Counted from the stretch's first letter, positions 28,156 through 37,159 are shown. The stretch is 64,000 nt of DNA from an uncultured beta proteobacterium (GCA_903938815.1 CAJAES010000039.1:1-64000); one strand, 5' to 3'. Numbers and translations: made by a program. Notes: a model not told the origin generated them from the letters alone.

Positions 28156-28908
28156 TCAGGTGTTCTTGCGGGGCAACAGCGACAGGAACTCGCGGCGCAG
28201 GTTGGGGTCCTTCAGGAAGGCGCCGCGCATGACGCTGTTCACCATCGCGCTGTCGGTGTCCTTGACGCCGCGCCAGTGCATGCAGAAGTGGTCGGCTTCC
28301 ATCACGATGGCGAGGCCGTCGGGCTGCACGCGCTCCTGAAGCTCGTTGGCGAGCATGGTCACGGCTTCTTCCTGGATCTGAGGGCGGCTCATGATCCAGT
28401 CGCAGATGCGCGCGTACTTGCTCAGGCCGATGAGGTTGGAGTGCTCGTTGGGCAGCAGACCGATCCAGACCTTGCCGAAGATGGGGCACAGGTGGTGCGA
28501 GCAGGCGCTGCGCACGGTGATCGGCCCGACGATCATCAGCTCGTTCAGGCGCTCGGCGTTCGGGAACTCGGTCACCGAAGGCATCGGGTGGTAGCGGCCG
28601 CGGAAGACCTCGTCGATGTACATCTTGGCCACGCGCTTGGCCGTCTCGTTGGTGTTGTGATCGCTCTCGGTGTCGATCACGAGCACCTGGAGCAGGTCCT
28701 GCAGCTTGGCCTGCACCTCGGCCTTGAGCTCGGTGAGCTCGCCGTCGCGCACGAAGGCGGAGATGTTGTCGTTGGCGTGATGGCGCCGCCCGGCCGTGAC
28801 CAGGCGGTAGCGGATGCGCTCGGAAGCCGGCAGGGCCGCGAGTTCCTCTTCGCTGCGGAAGATCCGGGCCGACGCCTCCGGGACCTTGCTCAACGCAGGC
28901 TTGTTCAT
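28156..28908 (-). CDS. folE: GTP cyclohydrolase I
   Basis: The 250-residue enzyme converts GTP to dihydroneopterin triphosphate, the first step of tetrahydrofolate/biopterin synthesis. Zinc ligands are in VRSACSHHLCPIFGKVWIG (Cys and His) with a second Cys in ADHFCMHWRGVKD; the GTP-binding RPQIQEE region is intact. The start MNKPALSKVPE (28908) has GGAG eight bases upstream; an alternative ATG 12 bases earlier (28920) lacks this. The N-terminal extension of about 60 residues is longer than in E. coli FolE. A BLUF gene follows in the same direction. Confidence 0.93.
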   Translation of the reverse strand: MNKPALSKVPEASARIFRSEEELAALPASERIRYRLVTAGRRHHANDNISAFVRDGELTELKAEVQAKLQDLLQVLVIDTESDHNTNETAKRVAKMYIDEVFRGRYHPMPSVTEFPNAERLNELMIVGPITVRSACSHHLCPIFGKVWIGLLPNEHSNLIGLSKYARICDWIMSRPQIQEEAVTMLANELQERVQPDGLAIVMEADHFCMHWRGVKDTDSAMVNSVMRGAFLKDPNLRREFLSLLPRKNT

Positions 28909-28985
28909 GTCTGTCTCCATTGACACCTGCGGGCATTGTGCCGTCTGACAGTCGCCCCGGCGCGGGCAAGGGCTAGACTGCCCTG

Positions 28986-30299
28986 GTGACGTCACCCTCC
29001 CCCCCACTTTCCCGGCTGCTCGACCTGACCGCCGACGCCGTCCAGGCCGTGCGTGACGGCCGCTCGCTGAACGACCTGCTGGCCCGCGTGCCGGCCGATG
29101 CGCGGCCCGGCGTGCAGTCGCTGTCGTTCCACGTGCTGCGCTGGCTGGGCGGCGCGCAGGAGGTGCGCAACATCGTCGCGCCCAAGGTGCCGCCGCCGAA
29201 CGTCGACGCGCTGCTCGTCACGGCACTGGCGCTGCTGTGGCCCACCGGCGAGGAGCCGCCCTACCCCGACCACACGCTGGTCGACCAGGCCGTGAACTGC
29301 GCGCGGCAGCGCACGCCGGCGGCCGCGGGCTTCATCAACGCCGTGCTGCGCCGCTTCGTGCGCGAGCGCGAGGCGCTGGTCGCCAAGGCCCGGCACGCCC
29401 CCGTGGGTGCGTACAACCACCCGCTCTGGTGGATCGAGCGCATCAAGCAGGACTGGCCCCGCCACTGGCAGGCGCTGCTGGAGCAGGCCAACCGGCGCCC
29501 GCCCATGACGCTGCGCGTGAATGCCGGCCGGGGCACCGGCGCGGCCTATGTCGAGCGGCTGGCGGCCCAGGGCCAGGGCGCGCGCGTGCTGGCCGACCCG
29601 CTGCTGGGCGGGCAGGCCGTGATGCTGGACAAGCCCTGCCCCGTGACCGCCCTGCCGGGCTTCGCGGCGGGCGAGGTGTCGGTACAGGACGCGGCGGCGC
29701 AGCGGGCCGCGCCGCTGCTGCTGGGCGGCACGACGCTGCGCGAGGGTGCGCACGTGCTGGATGCCTGCGCGGCGCCCGGCGGCAAGACCGCCCACCTGCT
29801 GGAGATGCGCCCCGACCTCGACCTGCTGGCCCTGGACAGCGACCCGCTGCGCCTGGCGCGCGTCCAGGACACCCTGAACCGCCTGCAACTGCAGGCCCGC
29901 CTGACCGCCGCCGATGCGCGCGACACCGCGCGCTGGTGGGACGGCCGGCCGTTCGACGCCATCCTGCTCGACGCCCCCTGCAGCGCCTCGGGCATCGTGC
30001 GCCGCCACCCGGACGTGCGCTGGCTGCGCCGCCCCGACGACATCGTCAACCTGTCGCGGCTGCAGAGCGAGATGCTCGCCGCGCTGTGGCCGCTGCTGGC
30101 CCCGGGCGGGCGGTTGCTTTACGTTACCTGTTCGCTCTTCAAGGCCGAGGGCGAGCAGCGGATCGACGCATTTTTGCAACGCATGGGCGCCGAGTCGGTG
30201 CAGCGCGACCCGGCGGCGCCCGGCCACCTGTTGCCCCTGGCCGACAATGGCACAGCGCCCGAAGACGGCTTCTTTTACGCACTGCTGACCAAACCCTAG
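28986..30299 (+). CDS. rsmB: 16S rRNA (cytosine-967-C5)-methyltransferase-like (RsmB family)
   Basis: The 437-residue protein starts at a GTG and has two parts: an N-terminal NusB-like RNA-binding domain (ALALLWPTGEEPPYPDHTLV, AAAGFINAVLRRFVRER) and a C-terminal SAM-dependent methyltransferase domain. The SAM motif is VLDACAAPGGKTAHLLE (near residue 258), with the two catalytic Cys regions ILLDAPCSASGIVRRHPDVR and LLYVTCSLFKAEGE. It methylates a cytosine in 16S rRNA. The stop codon abuts the next start (DUF4390), and the NtrY/X pair follows, a common betaproteobacterial arrangement. Confidence 0.93.
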   Translation: MTSPSPPLSRLLDLTADAVQAVRDGRSLNDLLARVPADARPGVQSLSFHVLRWLGGAQEVRNIVAPKVPPPNVDALLVTALALLWPTGEEPPYPDHTLVDQAVNCARQRTPAAAGFINAVLRRFVREREALVAKARHAPVGAYNHPLWWIERIKQDWPRHWQALLEQANRRPPMTLRVNAGRGTGAAYVERLAAQGQGARVLADPLLGGQAVMLDKPCPVTALPGFAAGEVSVQDAAAQRAAPLLLGGTTLREGAHVLDACAAPGGKTAHLLEMRPDLDLLALDSDPLRLARVQDTLNRLQLQARLTAADARDTARWWDGRPFDAILLDAPCSASGIVRRHPDVRWLRRPDDIVNLSRLQSEMLAALWPLLAPGGRLLYVTCSLFKAEGEQRIDAFLQRMGAESVQRDPAAPGHLLPLADNGTAPEDGFFYALLTKP

Positions 30300-30863
30300 A
30301 TGCGCCGCCGACACCTGCTGCCCGGCCTGCTGCTCGCGCCGTGGTGGCTCGGGGGACTGGTGCCGCGCGCAGCCCATGCGCAGACCGTGGAGCTGTCCAC
30401 GCTGAAGCTGCAGCGTGACGAAGGCGCCCTGATGCTCGAGTTCGCCGTCCGCATCGCGCTGTCACGCTCGGTCGAGGACGCCCTGCAGCGCGGCGTGCCC
30501 ATGTACTTCATGGCGGAGGCCGAACTGTTCAGCCGCCGCTGGTACTGGCGCGACGAGCGCGTCGCCCGCGTCCGGCGCAGCTGGCGCCTGGCCTTCCAGC
30601 CGCTCACGGCCACCTGGCGCGTCAGCCTGGGGGCGCTGACCCAGACCTACGCCACGCTGCCCGAGGCGATGTCCGCGCTTTCGGGCGCGGGCCGCTGGAA
30701 GATCACCGACCTCTCGGAACTCGACCCCGAGACCCGCCACTACGTGGAGTTCAGCTACCGGCTCGACACCACGCAGCTTCCGAGCCCGATGCAGATCGGC
30801 CTGGGCGGGCAGCCGGACTGGGTGATCCGCATCGACCGCGAGCTGAACGTGCCGCCGCCATGA
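30300..30863 (+). CDS. DUF4390 exported protein
   Basis: A 187-residue protein with a signal peptide (LLPGLLLAPWWLGGLVPRAAHA). The mature part matches DUF4390: LKLQRDEGALMLEFAVRIALSR, YFMAEAELFSRRWYWRDERVA, and a C-terminal QPDWVIRIDRELNV. Its function is not known; it is nearly always found between rsmB and an NtrY-like kinase in betaproteobacteria, hinting at a role in envelope sensing. It starts immediately after rsmB and its stop overlaps the kinase start by four bases. Confidence 0.88.
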   Translation: MRRRHLLPGLLLAPWWLGGLVPRAAHAQTVELSTLKLQRDEGALMLEFAVRIALSRSVEDALQRGVPMYFMAEAELFSRRWYWRDERVARVRRSWRLAFQPLTATWRVSLGALTQTYATLPEAMSALSGAGRWKITDLSELDPETRHYVEFSYRLDTTQLPSPMQIGLGGQPDWVIRIDRELNVPPP

Positions 30864-33145
30864 CGAAGTCGGCCCGCTGGACCTGGTTCGTGTCGGTGAT
30901 CGCTGTCGTCGGCGTGGCGCTGGTGCTGGCCTTCGTGCTGTCGCTGGCCACGCGCGGCGGCGTCTTCTACGAGCGCCACTTCGAGTGGCTGTTCTGGGTC
31001 AACGCCGGTGTCGCGGCCCTGCTGCTGCTGGTCGTCGCCACGGCTGCAGTGCGCCTGGCCACGCGCCTGAAGCGCGGCAAGTTCGGCAGCCGGCTGCTCA
31101 TCAAGCTGGCGGGCATCTTCGCGCTGGTGGGGCTGCTGCCGGGCATGATGATCTACACGGTGTCCTACCAGTTCGTCTCGCGCAGCATCGAGGCCTGGTT
31201 CGACGTGCGCGTCGCCGGTGCGCTGGACGCCGGCCTGGGCCTGGGCAAGAGCACGCTCGACGCGCTGGGCAACGACGTCGCCAACAAGGCTCAGCTGGCG
31301 GCGGAGCGGCTGTCGGACACCCGCGGCAGCGGCTTGCCGCTGGCACTGGAGCGCCTGCGCGAACAGATGTCGGCGCGCGAGGTTTCGGTCGTCAATGCCA
31401 GCGGGCAGGTGCTGGTGACGGCGGGCGGCAGCGCCGGCGCCATCACGCCCGAACGCCCGAGCCCGCTGCTGCTGCGCCAGGCGCGCGCCAGCGGCGTGGG
31501 GCAGCAGATCGAGGGCCTGGACGAGGAATCGCTCGCGCCCACCGCGCTGGCCTCGCCGCGCATCCGCGCGCTGGTGCCGCTGCCCAGCACCGAGATCCGG
31601 CTGCAGGGCGCCGAGGAGCGCTTCCTGCTCGTGACGGTGCCGCTGCCGCGCGCGCTGGCTGCCAACGCGCTGGCCGTGCAGGCGGCCTACAGCGAGTACC
31701 AGCAGCGCGCGCTGGCGCGCGACGGCTTGCGCCGCATGTACATCGGCACGCTGACGCTGGCGCTGGTGCTGGCCGTCTTCGGCGCCGTGCTGCTGGCGCT
31801 GATGCTCGGCATCCAGCTCGTGAAACCCTTGCTGCTGCTGGCCGACGGCGTGCGCCAGGTGGCCGCCGGCGACCTGACCGCCAAACCCGTCTTCGCGTCC
31901 AACGACGAGCTCGGCGGCCTCACGCGCAGCTTCGCCGACATGACCCAGCAGCTCTCGGACGCGCGCTCGCAGGTGCAACGCGGCGTCTCCCAGCTCGAGG
32001 GTGCGCGCACCCGGCTGCAGACCATCCTGGACAACCTCACGGCCGGCGTGATGCTGTTCGACCGCGAAGGCCGCATCGACAGCGTGAACCCGGGCGCCAC
32101 TCGCATCCTGCGGCTGCCGCTGTCGGCCTGGCGCGGCCAGCGGCTGGCCGACCGGCCCGAATTGCAGGACTTCGCCAAGCTGGTGGACCAGCGTTTCGAA
32201 CTGCTGATCACCAGCCCCGAGGCCGGCGAGCGCGAGCACTGGCAGGATTCGCTGGAACGCCGCAGCGGCGAACACGGCCAGACGCTGCTGCTGCGCGGCG
32301 CCACGCTGCCGGGCGACGCGCGGCTGCTGGTGTTCGACGACATCACCGAGGTCGTCTCGGCCCAGCGATCGCAGGCATGGGCCGAGGTGGCGCGCCGCCT
32401 GGCGCACGAGATCAAGAACCCGCTGACGCCCATCCAGCTCTCGGCCGAACGCATGCAGTTCAAGCTCGAATCCAAGCTCGAAGGCGCGGACCAGTCGCTG
32501 CTCGTGCGTTCGGTCGCCACCATCGTCAGCCAGGTGCAGGCGATGCAGCAACTCGTCAACGAGTTCCGCGACTACGCGCGCCTGCCGGCCGCGCAGATGA
32601 AGCCGCTGGACCTCAACGAACTGGTCACCGAGGTGCTGGCCCTCTACGGCCACGCCCTCGACCGCGGGCAGCTCACCACCACGCTCGCGCCGCAACTGCC
32701 CGCCCTGCTGGGCGACGCCACGCAGTTGCGCCAGGTGATCCACAACCTCGTGCAGAACGGCCTGGACGCCGTGGCCGACCGCCCCGATGGCCGCGTGAGC
32801 GTGCAGACTTCCACCGCGCTGGGCGAGGACGGCCGCCTGCGCGCCGTGCGGCTCACGGTGCTGGACAATGGCCCCGGTTTTGCGGACAACGTGCTCAAGC
32901 GCGCCTTCGAACCCTACGTCACCACCAAGCCCCGGGGCACGGGCCTGGGCCTGGCCGTGGTGAAGAAGATCGCCGACGAACACCGTGCCCGCCTGCGAGT
33001 GGCAAACGTGCACGAAGGCGACGACCCGGACCTCCCGGTGGCGGGCGCGCGGGTTTCGCTATCATTTTCCGATTTCGCGCCTGCGACGCCCCCGGCGGAT
33101 GCAGGCCCCGCACCGGCCCCAGGACAGGCCCGGCCGGTGCACTGA
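30860..33145 (+). CDS. NtrY-like membrane sensor histidine kinase
   Basis: A 761-residue kinase. Three membrane segments lie in the first 115 residues and a fourth near 295-320, enclosing an about 180-residue extracytoplasmic sensor region. HAMP (LVKPLLLLADGVRQVAAGDL), PAS (TILDNLTAGVMLFDREGRID), HisKA with the phosphoacceptor His (RRLAHEIKNPLTP) and HATPase domains (NLVQNGLDAV, FEPYVTTKPRGTGLGLAVV) follow. This is the NtrY architecture. It is translationally coupled to DUF4390 and paired with the response regulator 24 bp downstream. The signal sensed is not known. Confidence 0.92.
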   Translation: MTKSARWTWFVSVIAVVGVALVLAFVLSLATRGGVFYERHFEWLFWVNAGVAALLLLVVATAAVRLATRLKRGKFGSRLLIKLAGIFALVGLLPGMMIYTVSYQFVSRSIEAWFDVRVAGALDAGLGLGKSTLDALGNDVANKAQLAAERLSDTRGSGLPLALERLREQMSAREVSVVNASGQVLVTAGGSAGAITPERPSPLLLRQARASGVGQQIEGLDEESLAPTALASPRIRALVPLPSTEIRLQGAEERFLLVTVPLPRALAANALAVQAAYSEYQQRALARDGLRRMYIGTLTLALVLAVFGAVLLALMLGIQLVKPLLLLADGVRQVAAGDLTAKPVFASNDELGGLTRSFADMTQQLSDARSQVQRGVSQLEGARTRLQTILDNLTAGVMLFDREGRIDSVNPGATRILRLPLSAWRGQRLADRPELQDFAKLVDQRFELLITSPEAGEREHWQDSLERRSGEHGQTLLLRGATLPGDARLLVFDDITEVVSAQRSQAWAEVARRLAHEIKNPLTPIQLSAERMQFKLESKLEGADQSLLVRSVATIVSQVQAMQQLVNEFRDYARLPAAQMKPLDLNELVTEVLALYGHALDRGQLTTTLAPQLPALLGDATQLRQVIHNLVQNGLDAVADRPDGRVSVQTSTALGEDGRLRAVRLTVLDNGPGFADNVLKRAFEPYVTTKPRGTGLGLAVVKKIADEHRARLRVANVHEGDDPDLPVAGARVSLSFSDFAPATPPADAGPAPAPGQARPVH

Positions 33146-33169
33146 ACGCGTGGACAGAAGAACGCCCGG

Positions 33170-33850
33170 ATGGCCATCATTCTTGTAGTCGTCGACGAGC
33201 TGGGCATACGCGCCCTGCTGTCCGAGATCCTGACCGACGAAGGGCACACCATCGAGTTGGCCGAGAACGCCGCGCAGGCGCGCTCGGTGCGCGAGCGCCT
33301 GAAGCCCGACCTCGTCCTGCTCGACATCTGGATGCCCGATGTCGACGGCATCTCGCTGCTGAAGGAGTGGGGCGCGACCGGCCTGCTGTCGATGCCCGTG
33401 ATCATGATGAGCGGCCACGGCACCATCGACACCGCCGTCGAGGCCACGAAGTTCGGCGCGCTCGCCTTCCTGGAAAAGCCCATCACGCTGCAGAAGCTGC
33501 TGCGCGCGGTCGAGCAGGGCCTGGCCCGGCCGGCATCGCGCCCCGGCCCCGGCGCGCTGGACGCCCCGGCCCCGATGCTGGCGGGCGCAGGCCCGATGGC
33601 GCTGGTGGGCGGCGCCATGCCCGTGGCCGTGCCCGCCGGCCCGCAGCCGCAGCAGATCTTCGACCTGGACCGCCCGCTGCGCGAAGCGCGCGACGCCTTC
33701 GAGAAGAGCTACTTCGAATTCCACCTCGCCAAGGAAGGCGGCTCCATGACCCGCGTGGCCGAGAAAACCGGCCTGGAACGCACCCACCTGTACCGCAAGC
33801 TCAAGCAACTTGGCGTGGACCTTTCGCGGAACAAGCGAGGCGGGTTATAA
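33170..33850 (+). CDS. Short NtrX-like response regulator (receiver plus Fis-type HTH, no AAA+ domain)
   Basis: A 226-residue regulator. The receiver spans residues 1-120 with phosphoacceptor Asp in VLLDIWMPDVDG, Ser in MMSGHGTID and Lys in FLEKPI. After a Pro/Ala/Gly linker, a Fis-type HTH closes the protein (SMTRVAEKTGLERTHLYRKL). The sigma-54 AAA+ domain of true NtrX is missing, so it likely activates like RegA/PrrA-type proteins. The acidic pocket normally begins with two Asp (VVDDE); here it reads VVVDE, so the first Asp is Val. Its stop codon overlaps the -10 box of the tRNA-Phe promoter. Confidence 0.88.
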   Translation: MAIILVVVDELGIRALLSEILTDEGHTIELAENAAQARSVRERLKPDLVLLDIWMPDVDGISLLKEWGATGLLSMPVIMMSGHGTIDTAVEATKFGALAFLEKPITLQKLLRAVEQGLARPASRPGPGALDAPAPMLAGAGPMALVGGAMPVAVPAGPQPQQIFDLDRPLREARDAFEKSYFEFHLAKEGGSMTRVAEKTGLERTHLYRKLKQLGVDLSRNKRGGL

Positions 33851-33851
33851 T
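33822..33851 (+). promoter_or_regulatory. tRNA-Phe promoter
   Basis: A perfect -10 TATAAT (33846-33851) lies 12 bp before the tRNA 5' end, with a weak -35 candidate TTTCGC (33822-33827) at 18 bp spacing. It sits inside the last codons and stop of the response regulator gene. Confidence 0.65.
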
Positions 33852-33863
33852 TTTCGGCTCGAT

Positions 33864-33939
33864 GGCCTGGTAGCTCAGTTGGTAGAGCAGCGGATTGAAA
33901 ATCCGCGTGTCGGTGGTTCGATTCCGCCCCAGGCCACCA
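33864..33939 (+). tRNA. tRNA-Phe (anticodon GAA)
   Basis: The 76-nt sequence folds as a complete tRNA: the acceptor GGCCTGG pairs with CCAGGCC, the D arm is GCTC...GAGC, the anticodon arm GCGGA TTGAAAA TCCGC carries GAA, the T arm is GGTGG TTCGATT CCGCC, and CCA is encoded. It delivers phenylalanine. It forms the left edge of the accessory region, and tRNA-Phe genes are frequent integration sites; an integrase remnant lies 1.4 kb downstream. Confidence 0.97.
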
Positions 33940-33965
33940 AAATTCCCTTCGTAGATCAAGAACTT

Positions 33966-33994
33966 AGCCCAGCCTTCACCGGTTGGGCTTTTCT
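33966..33994 (+). terminator. Intrinsic terminator after tRNA-Phe
   Basis: AGCCCAGCC (33966-33974) pairs with GGTTGGGCT (33981-33989) across a 6-nt loop, a 9-bp stem with one G-U pair, followed by TTTCT. It lies 26 bp after the tRNA 3' end in the same orientation. Confidence 0.85.
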
Positions 33995-34384
33995 ACTATT
34001 CGGGGGTGTTTTCTACAATTCGGCCGGTCTCGGCCCGAAGACACAGGCTCTCCGGGGCGCGGCTGTCGCCGGTTGGACGCCCACACCGCGCCCGCGTCGG
34101 CACCCGGCGGCCGTAGCGTCGCTACCGCTGGCAGTCTTGAGTCACGATGGCTTTCCATGGGACTGCGCCCCATACCGCACAGCGGCTAGGCCAGTTGCAG
34201 TGCCGCTCAACACCGTCGAACACGGGAGGAAAGGCTTGAGTTCGCGATGTACGAACCTTTTCGGTTCTCCCGCTCTTGCGGATCGCGAGCCTCGCTGTTC
34301 GGTTTGTGTCGGCTGTCGTCAGGACGCCAGTCGTAGGGCGCCGGGTGATCAGTCTGGCCGACTAAAGGTCGTTCGTGGCTTAGG
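33995..34384. other. Gene-poor stretch at the start of the island
   Basis: About 390 bp with no convincing gene on either strand. Base composition is visibly less GC-rich than the flanking chromosome, and open frames here lack start signals. It probably holds decayed DNA left by integration next to tRNA-Phe. I see no copy of the tRNA 3' end in it. Confidence 0.5.
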
Positions 34385-34831
34385 TCAGCGTTTTGCAGAT
34401 CGATCGGTCTTCGCCGGACGATGCTCTTCTGAAGGCTGTCTCGAGGTAGGCGTTGGTTGTCGGCCGCTCACGAGGACGGTAACAATTCCCACAAGAGTTC
34501 CGCCGCCGAGGACGCTAGCCACCCACGGCTGTCCGTTCAACGCAACATATGCAGCAACGCCGAGACCCAGGGCCGCGATCAGCGCACCGCAGACCAAGCC
34601 ACCTATTCGCTCTGCCAGAACGAACCCATCAACTCGGAGTTGCCTAGTTCGCCGAAAGTCGGCTTCTCTTTCTGTCTGACCCTTAACCCAATCGACCAGA
34701 TCGGGGCGGAATTCGTGCAGTTGTTGCAGTTGCGCAACAGGAAGTATTGGACTATCGGTTTCGTGCGCCGTTAGCTGAAGGCTATCTCCGTTATGCGACT
34801 GAGCGCGGACGTGCGTTTGACGGTTGCCCAT
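34385..34831 (-). CDS. DUF2335-like small membrane protein
   Basis: A 148-residue protein. The N-terminal half is polar and helical (LQQLHEFRPDLVDWVKGQTE, then READFRRTRQLRVDGFVLAE) and the C-terminal half has two close membrane segments (IGGLVCGALIAALGLGVAAY and VASVLGGGTLVGIVTVLV). This matches the DUF2335 family of predicted membrane proteins, which are common in mobile elements and of unknown function. It overlaps the small gene upstream by 41 bp, so the two are probably one transcript. Confidence 0.65.
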   Translation of the reverse strand: MGNRQTHVRAQSHNGDSLQLTAHETDSPILPVAQLQQLHEFRPDLVDWVKGQTEREADFRRTRQLRVDGFVLAERIGGLVCGALIAALGLGVAAYVALNGQPWVASVLGGGTLVGIVTVLVSGRQPTPTSRQPSEEHRPAKTDRSAKR

Positions 34832-35018
34832 TTGCCCTGACTTTTTGCTCTTCTAGAGCAGACTTTACATCGTTGCCCACAACTCGCACGTCACCCTTGA
34901 GAGCCGCAGCATCAGCCGCGAACCCCCCGGAGATCCTTTTCTCATACTTGCGCGGGTTTGCGTAGACATCTCTCGTCACCGCGAACCCGTCCAACAAAGT
35001 CATCAGCAAAAGCTTCAT
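34791..35018 (-). CDS. Small unknown protein upstream of the DUF2335-like gene
   Basis: The 75-residue product starts at an ATG with GAGGGAG nine bases upstream, which supports translation. It begins MKLLLMTLLDGFAVTRDVYA and continues with an Asp/Lys-rich helical stretch (ADAAALKGDVRVVGNDVKSA). I do not recognise a family. It overlaps the following membrane protein gene by 41 bp on the same strand, which suggests a two-gene unit; the coding status rests on the ribosome-binding site and this coupling. Confidence 0.5.
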   Translation of the reverse strand: MKLLLMTLLDGFAVTRDVYANPRKYEKRISGGFAADAAALKGDVRVVGNDVKSALEEQKVRANGQPSNARPRSVA

Positions 35019-35310
35019 ACAGTCTCCCTCTTCCGCTCGCACCTAAGGGGCACAGGCAAAAGACCTTGTTTCCATCGATCACTAGCGTCCTTCGACATCA
35101 TTGAATCGATGTTGGTTCCAAATTGCTGCTAAGCAATCAGACTTTACGCCGGCCAGCGCACGTCCGAACGCAGGAACCGAAATGCCCTTGTGGTGCATCT
35201 TGAGGTGATCGTGTTGATCTTGACGAATTTCCGACCTAACTGCAGGGTTTTCCACCGTCGAGACCACGTTCGACCAAGTCGCCGGAACTGTCTGAACTCT
35301 TTATCGGCTT

Positions 35311-35655
35311 TCAGCGAAGCGGCTTGACGCGCTGGCCGATGTGCTGGCGCACATAGTGCTCGGTCATGTCCCGGTTCTTGTGCCCCAGCAACACCTGCGA
35401 GTGCGCGAAGTCGCCGGTGTCGCTCGCGATCTTGGCGCGGATATCGCGGAACTGGAACGCAACGCCGGCCGCCTTGCGGGCCTTGTCGAAGCGCCCGCGC
35501 AGGGCCAGCATGCTCAAGGGCCGGCCGTTGTCGTCTTGGATCAGGTAGGCGCTCAGGCGCTCGCGCGGTCGGGCATTGATGCGCTCAATCACCTGCGCCA
35601 GCTCGCCCACGATCTCAATCGCACGCTTTGCCCCGGTCTTGTTCTGCGCGACGAA
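35311..35655 (-). pseudogene. Truncated tyrosine-type integrase (C-terminal remnant)
   Basis: The frame is open for 114 codons after a TGA at 35656-35658 and reads as the C-terminal catalytic domain of a phage-type tyrosine recombinase: FVAQNKTGAKRAIEIVGEL, FQFRDIRAKIASDTGDFAHS (box II region with the second Arg), LLGHKNRDMTEHYVR with the conserved His and the Tyr nucleophile. The N-terminal DNA-binding part and the first catalytic Arg are gone, and no start with a ribosome-binding site precedes it. It is therefore a dead relic, probably of the element that inserted near tRNA-Phe. Confidence 0.85.
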
Positions 35656-35859
35656 TCAACAGCGGTAGTCGCCGCCGCCGCTTCATCGGTGCCGCTGGCC
35701 CACCAACAGGCGCGGGAAATCTGCGAACTTTGCGCACAAACGCCGGCCGACACTCTCACGCAGCGCGCACCCGGCACGCTGCCCCGCTTCCAACGCAGGC
35801 GACCGATCAGGATCTGCCCGTCCAGACGCGCCGCGCGCGATGAGCGTGCCGCCTTCGTC

Positions 35860-36882
35860 TTACGCCAGGCCCAGCCGCTGCCTCACATCGGCGAAGTCGG
35901 GCGCTTCGGCATACAGCCTCTCGAACGCCTGCCGGGCCTGCGGGCGCCGCCCCTGGCGTTCGTACAGGACGGCGCGCTCGTAGCGGATCTGACGCAGCAA
36001 GGCGGGCGGCCGGTCGGCGCGCCGACGCAGCGCCAGCGTGAAGACGTCCTGCGCTGCCGCATCGAGGCCCAGTTGCACCAGCGCACGGCCGCGGTACAGC
36101 AGCAGCGCCGTGTGCACAGGGGTCTCGTTCTCGACGTCCGCCGTCAGCGCGACGATGCGCTCCAGGGAGGGCCGGTCCTGTCCTTGCCGATCCAGAACCA
36201 GCTCGGCGAAGGACGCCTGCACCACTGCATCGGCGCGCGCGAGGGTCAGCAAACGCTCCAGATGCGCCATGGCCCCGTCCGTGCGCTGCTCGATCTGCGC
36301 GATCTCCACCAGGGCAAGCCTTGCGCCGTACTCGGACGGGCGCGCGTGGGCTATGACGTCCGGGGCCACCGGGAACGTCACCGCCAGGGACAAACCGTAC
36401 TTGTCCAGCGTTGACCCCAGAAGCCCGGACCCGGCCAGCGCAGACTGCAGGTGCGTGCGGGCGGCCGTGAGGTCCTCAAGCTTGAGCCGCAGGATTCCGG
36501 CCAGCCAGGCCGCGTCGGGCAGCGCGCCTGCCTGCTCGAGCGCCGCCAGCGCGGCGGCCTCGCCGCCGTCGTCCAGGGCCAGCAGGCCGTCCACGAACGA
36601 GCGTTCGGCCGCCGGCATCAGCAGCCGGCGCAGGAACCCCAGGTCGAGGCGTTCCCGCGCCGTGGGCGCGGGCGGCGAACGCCGGCTGCCCTGCTGGCCG
36701 TGCGGCGCGTGCACCGAGTAGAACAGCCCGCTGCCCGGCAGCCCGGCCGTGATGCGATGACCGCTGGGGCCGATCGTGTACTTGGCACCCGGTGGTCCGA
36801 AGGACAGGGAGGCGGACGACTTGGACAGATTCAGCGTGACCCAGGGGGCCAGGCGGATGCGTTGCCAGAAGCGAAAAGACAC
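35860..36882 (-). CDS. DUF4236-domain protein with TPR-like repeats
   Basis: The 340-residue protein starts at a GTG with GGAGGAA upstream. Residues 1-55 are a DUF4236 domain (MSFRFWQRIRLAPWVTLNLS, GPPGAKYTIGPSGHRITAG). The remainder is helical and Ala/Leu-rich with tetratricopeptide-like units (GAMAHLERLLTLARADAVVQ, RQARQAFERLYAEAPDFADV). DUF4236 proteins are widespread in plasmids and prophages; the function is unknown. It lies between the integrase relic and the CRISPR array, with 277 bp of apparently non-coding DNA upstream. Confidence 0.8.
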   Translation of the reverse strand: MSFRFWQRIRLAPWVTLNLSKSSASLSFGPPGAKYTIGPSGHRITAGLPGSGLFYSVHAPHGQQGSRRSPPAPTARERLDLGFLRRLLMPAAERSFVDGLLALDDGGEAAALAALEQAGALPDAAWLAGILRLKLEDLTAARTHLQSALAGSGLLGSTLDKYGLSLAVTFPVAPDVIAHARPSEYGARLALVEIAQIEQRTDGAMAHLERLLTLARADAVVQASFAELVLDRQGQDRPSLERIVALTADVENETPVHTALLLYRGRALVQLGLDAAAQDVFTLALRRRADRPPALLRQIRYERAVLYERQGRRPQARQAFERLYAEAPDFADVRQRLGLA

Positions 36883-37159
36883 GGTTCCTCCGGAAGTCGG
36901 TGTTCAGACGGCCCGTCGGGCAGCGGCTGGGCCGGGGCGGCGCACGCATGGCCCTTTGCCGGGCTCCATCGCGCACACGGGCAGTGCGTCCATCAAGGTA
37001 ATTGTGTCGACCAGGGTCTGGGTGTCCGCAAGCGCGCAGTGAAATCCTGACGCACGAGTGCACGCGGCGAATCAGTCCCACATGGGAAAGAGCTGCACTT
37101 GTGCTTTGTGAAACCCTCAAGCTCGATCCTGTGGCGGCGCCAGCGGTCGGGCAAGATCT

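Noticed and set aside
34023-34189. Small + strand frames after the tRNA terminator
   Set aside because: No ribosome-binding site or family resemblance; codon use unlike the neighbours.
35082-35267. 61-codon - strand frame between the small gene and the integrase relic
   Set aside because: No clear ribosome-binding site or recognisable motif; treated as unsupported.
35311-35655. Intact integrase
   Set aside because: N-terminal domain and first catalytic Arg are missing and an in-frame stop precedes it.
37094-37129. Possible fifth repeat one period outside the array
   Set aside because: The expected position shows no repeat-like sequence; nor does the position one period on the csf4 side.
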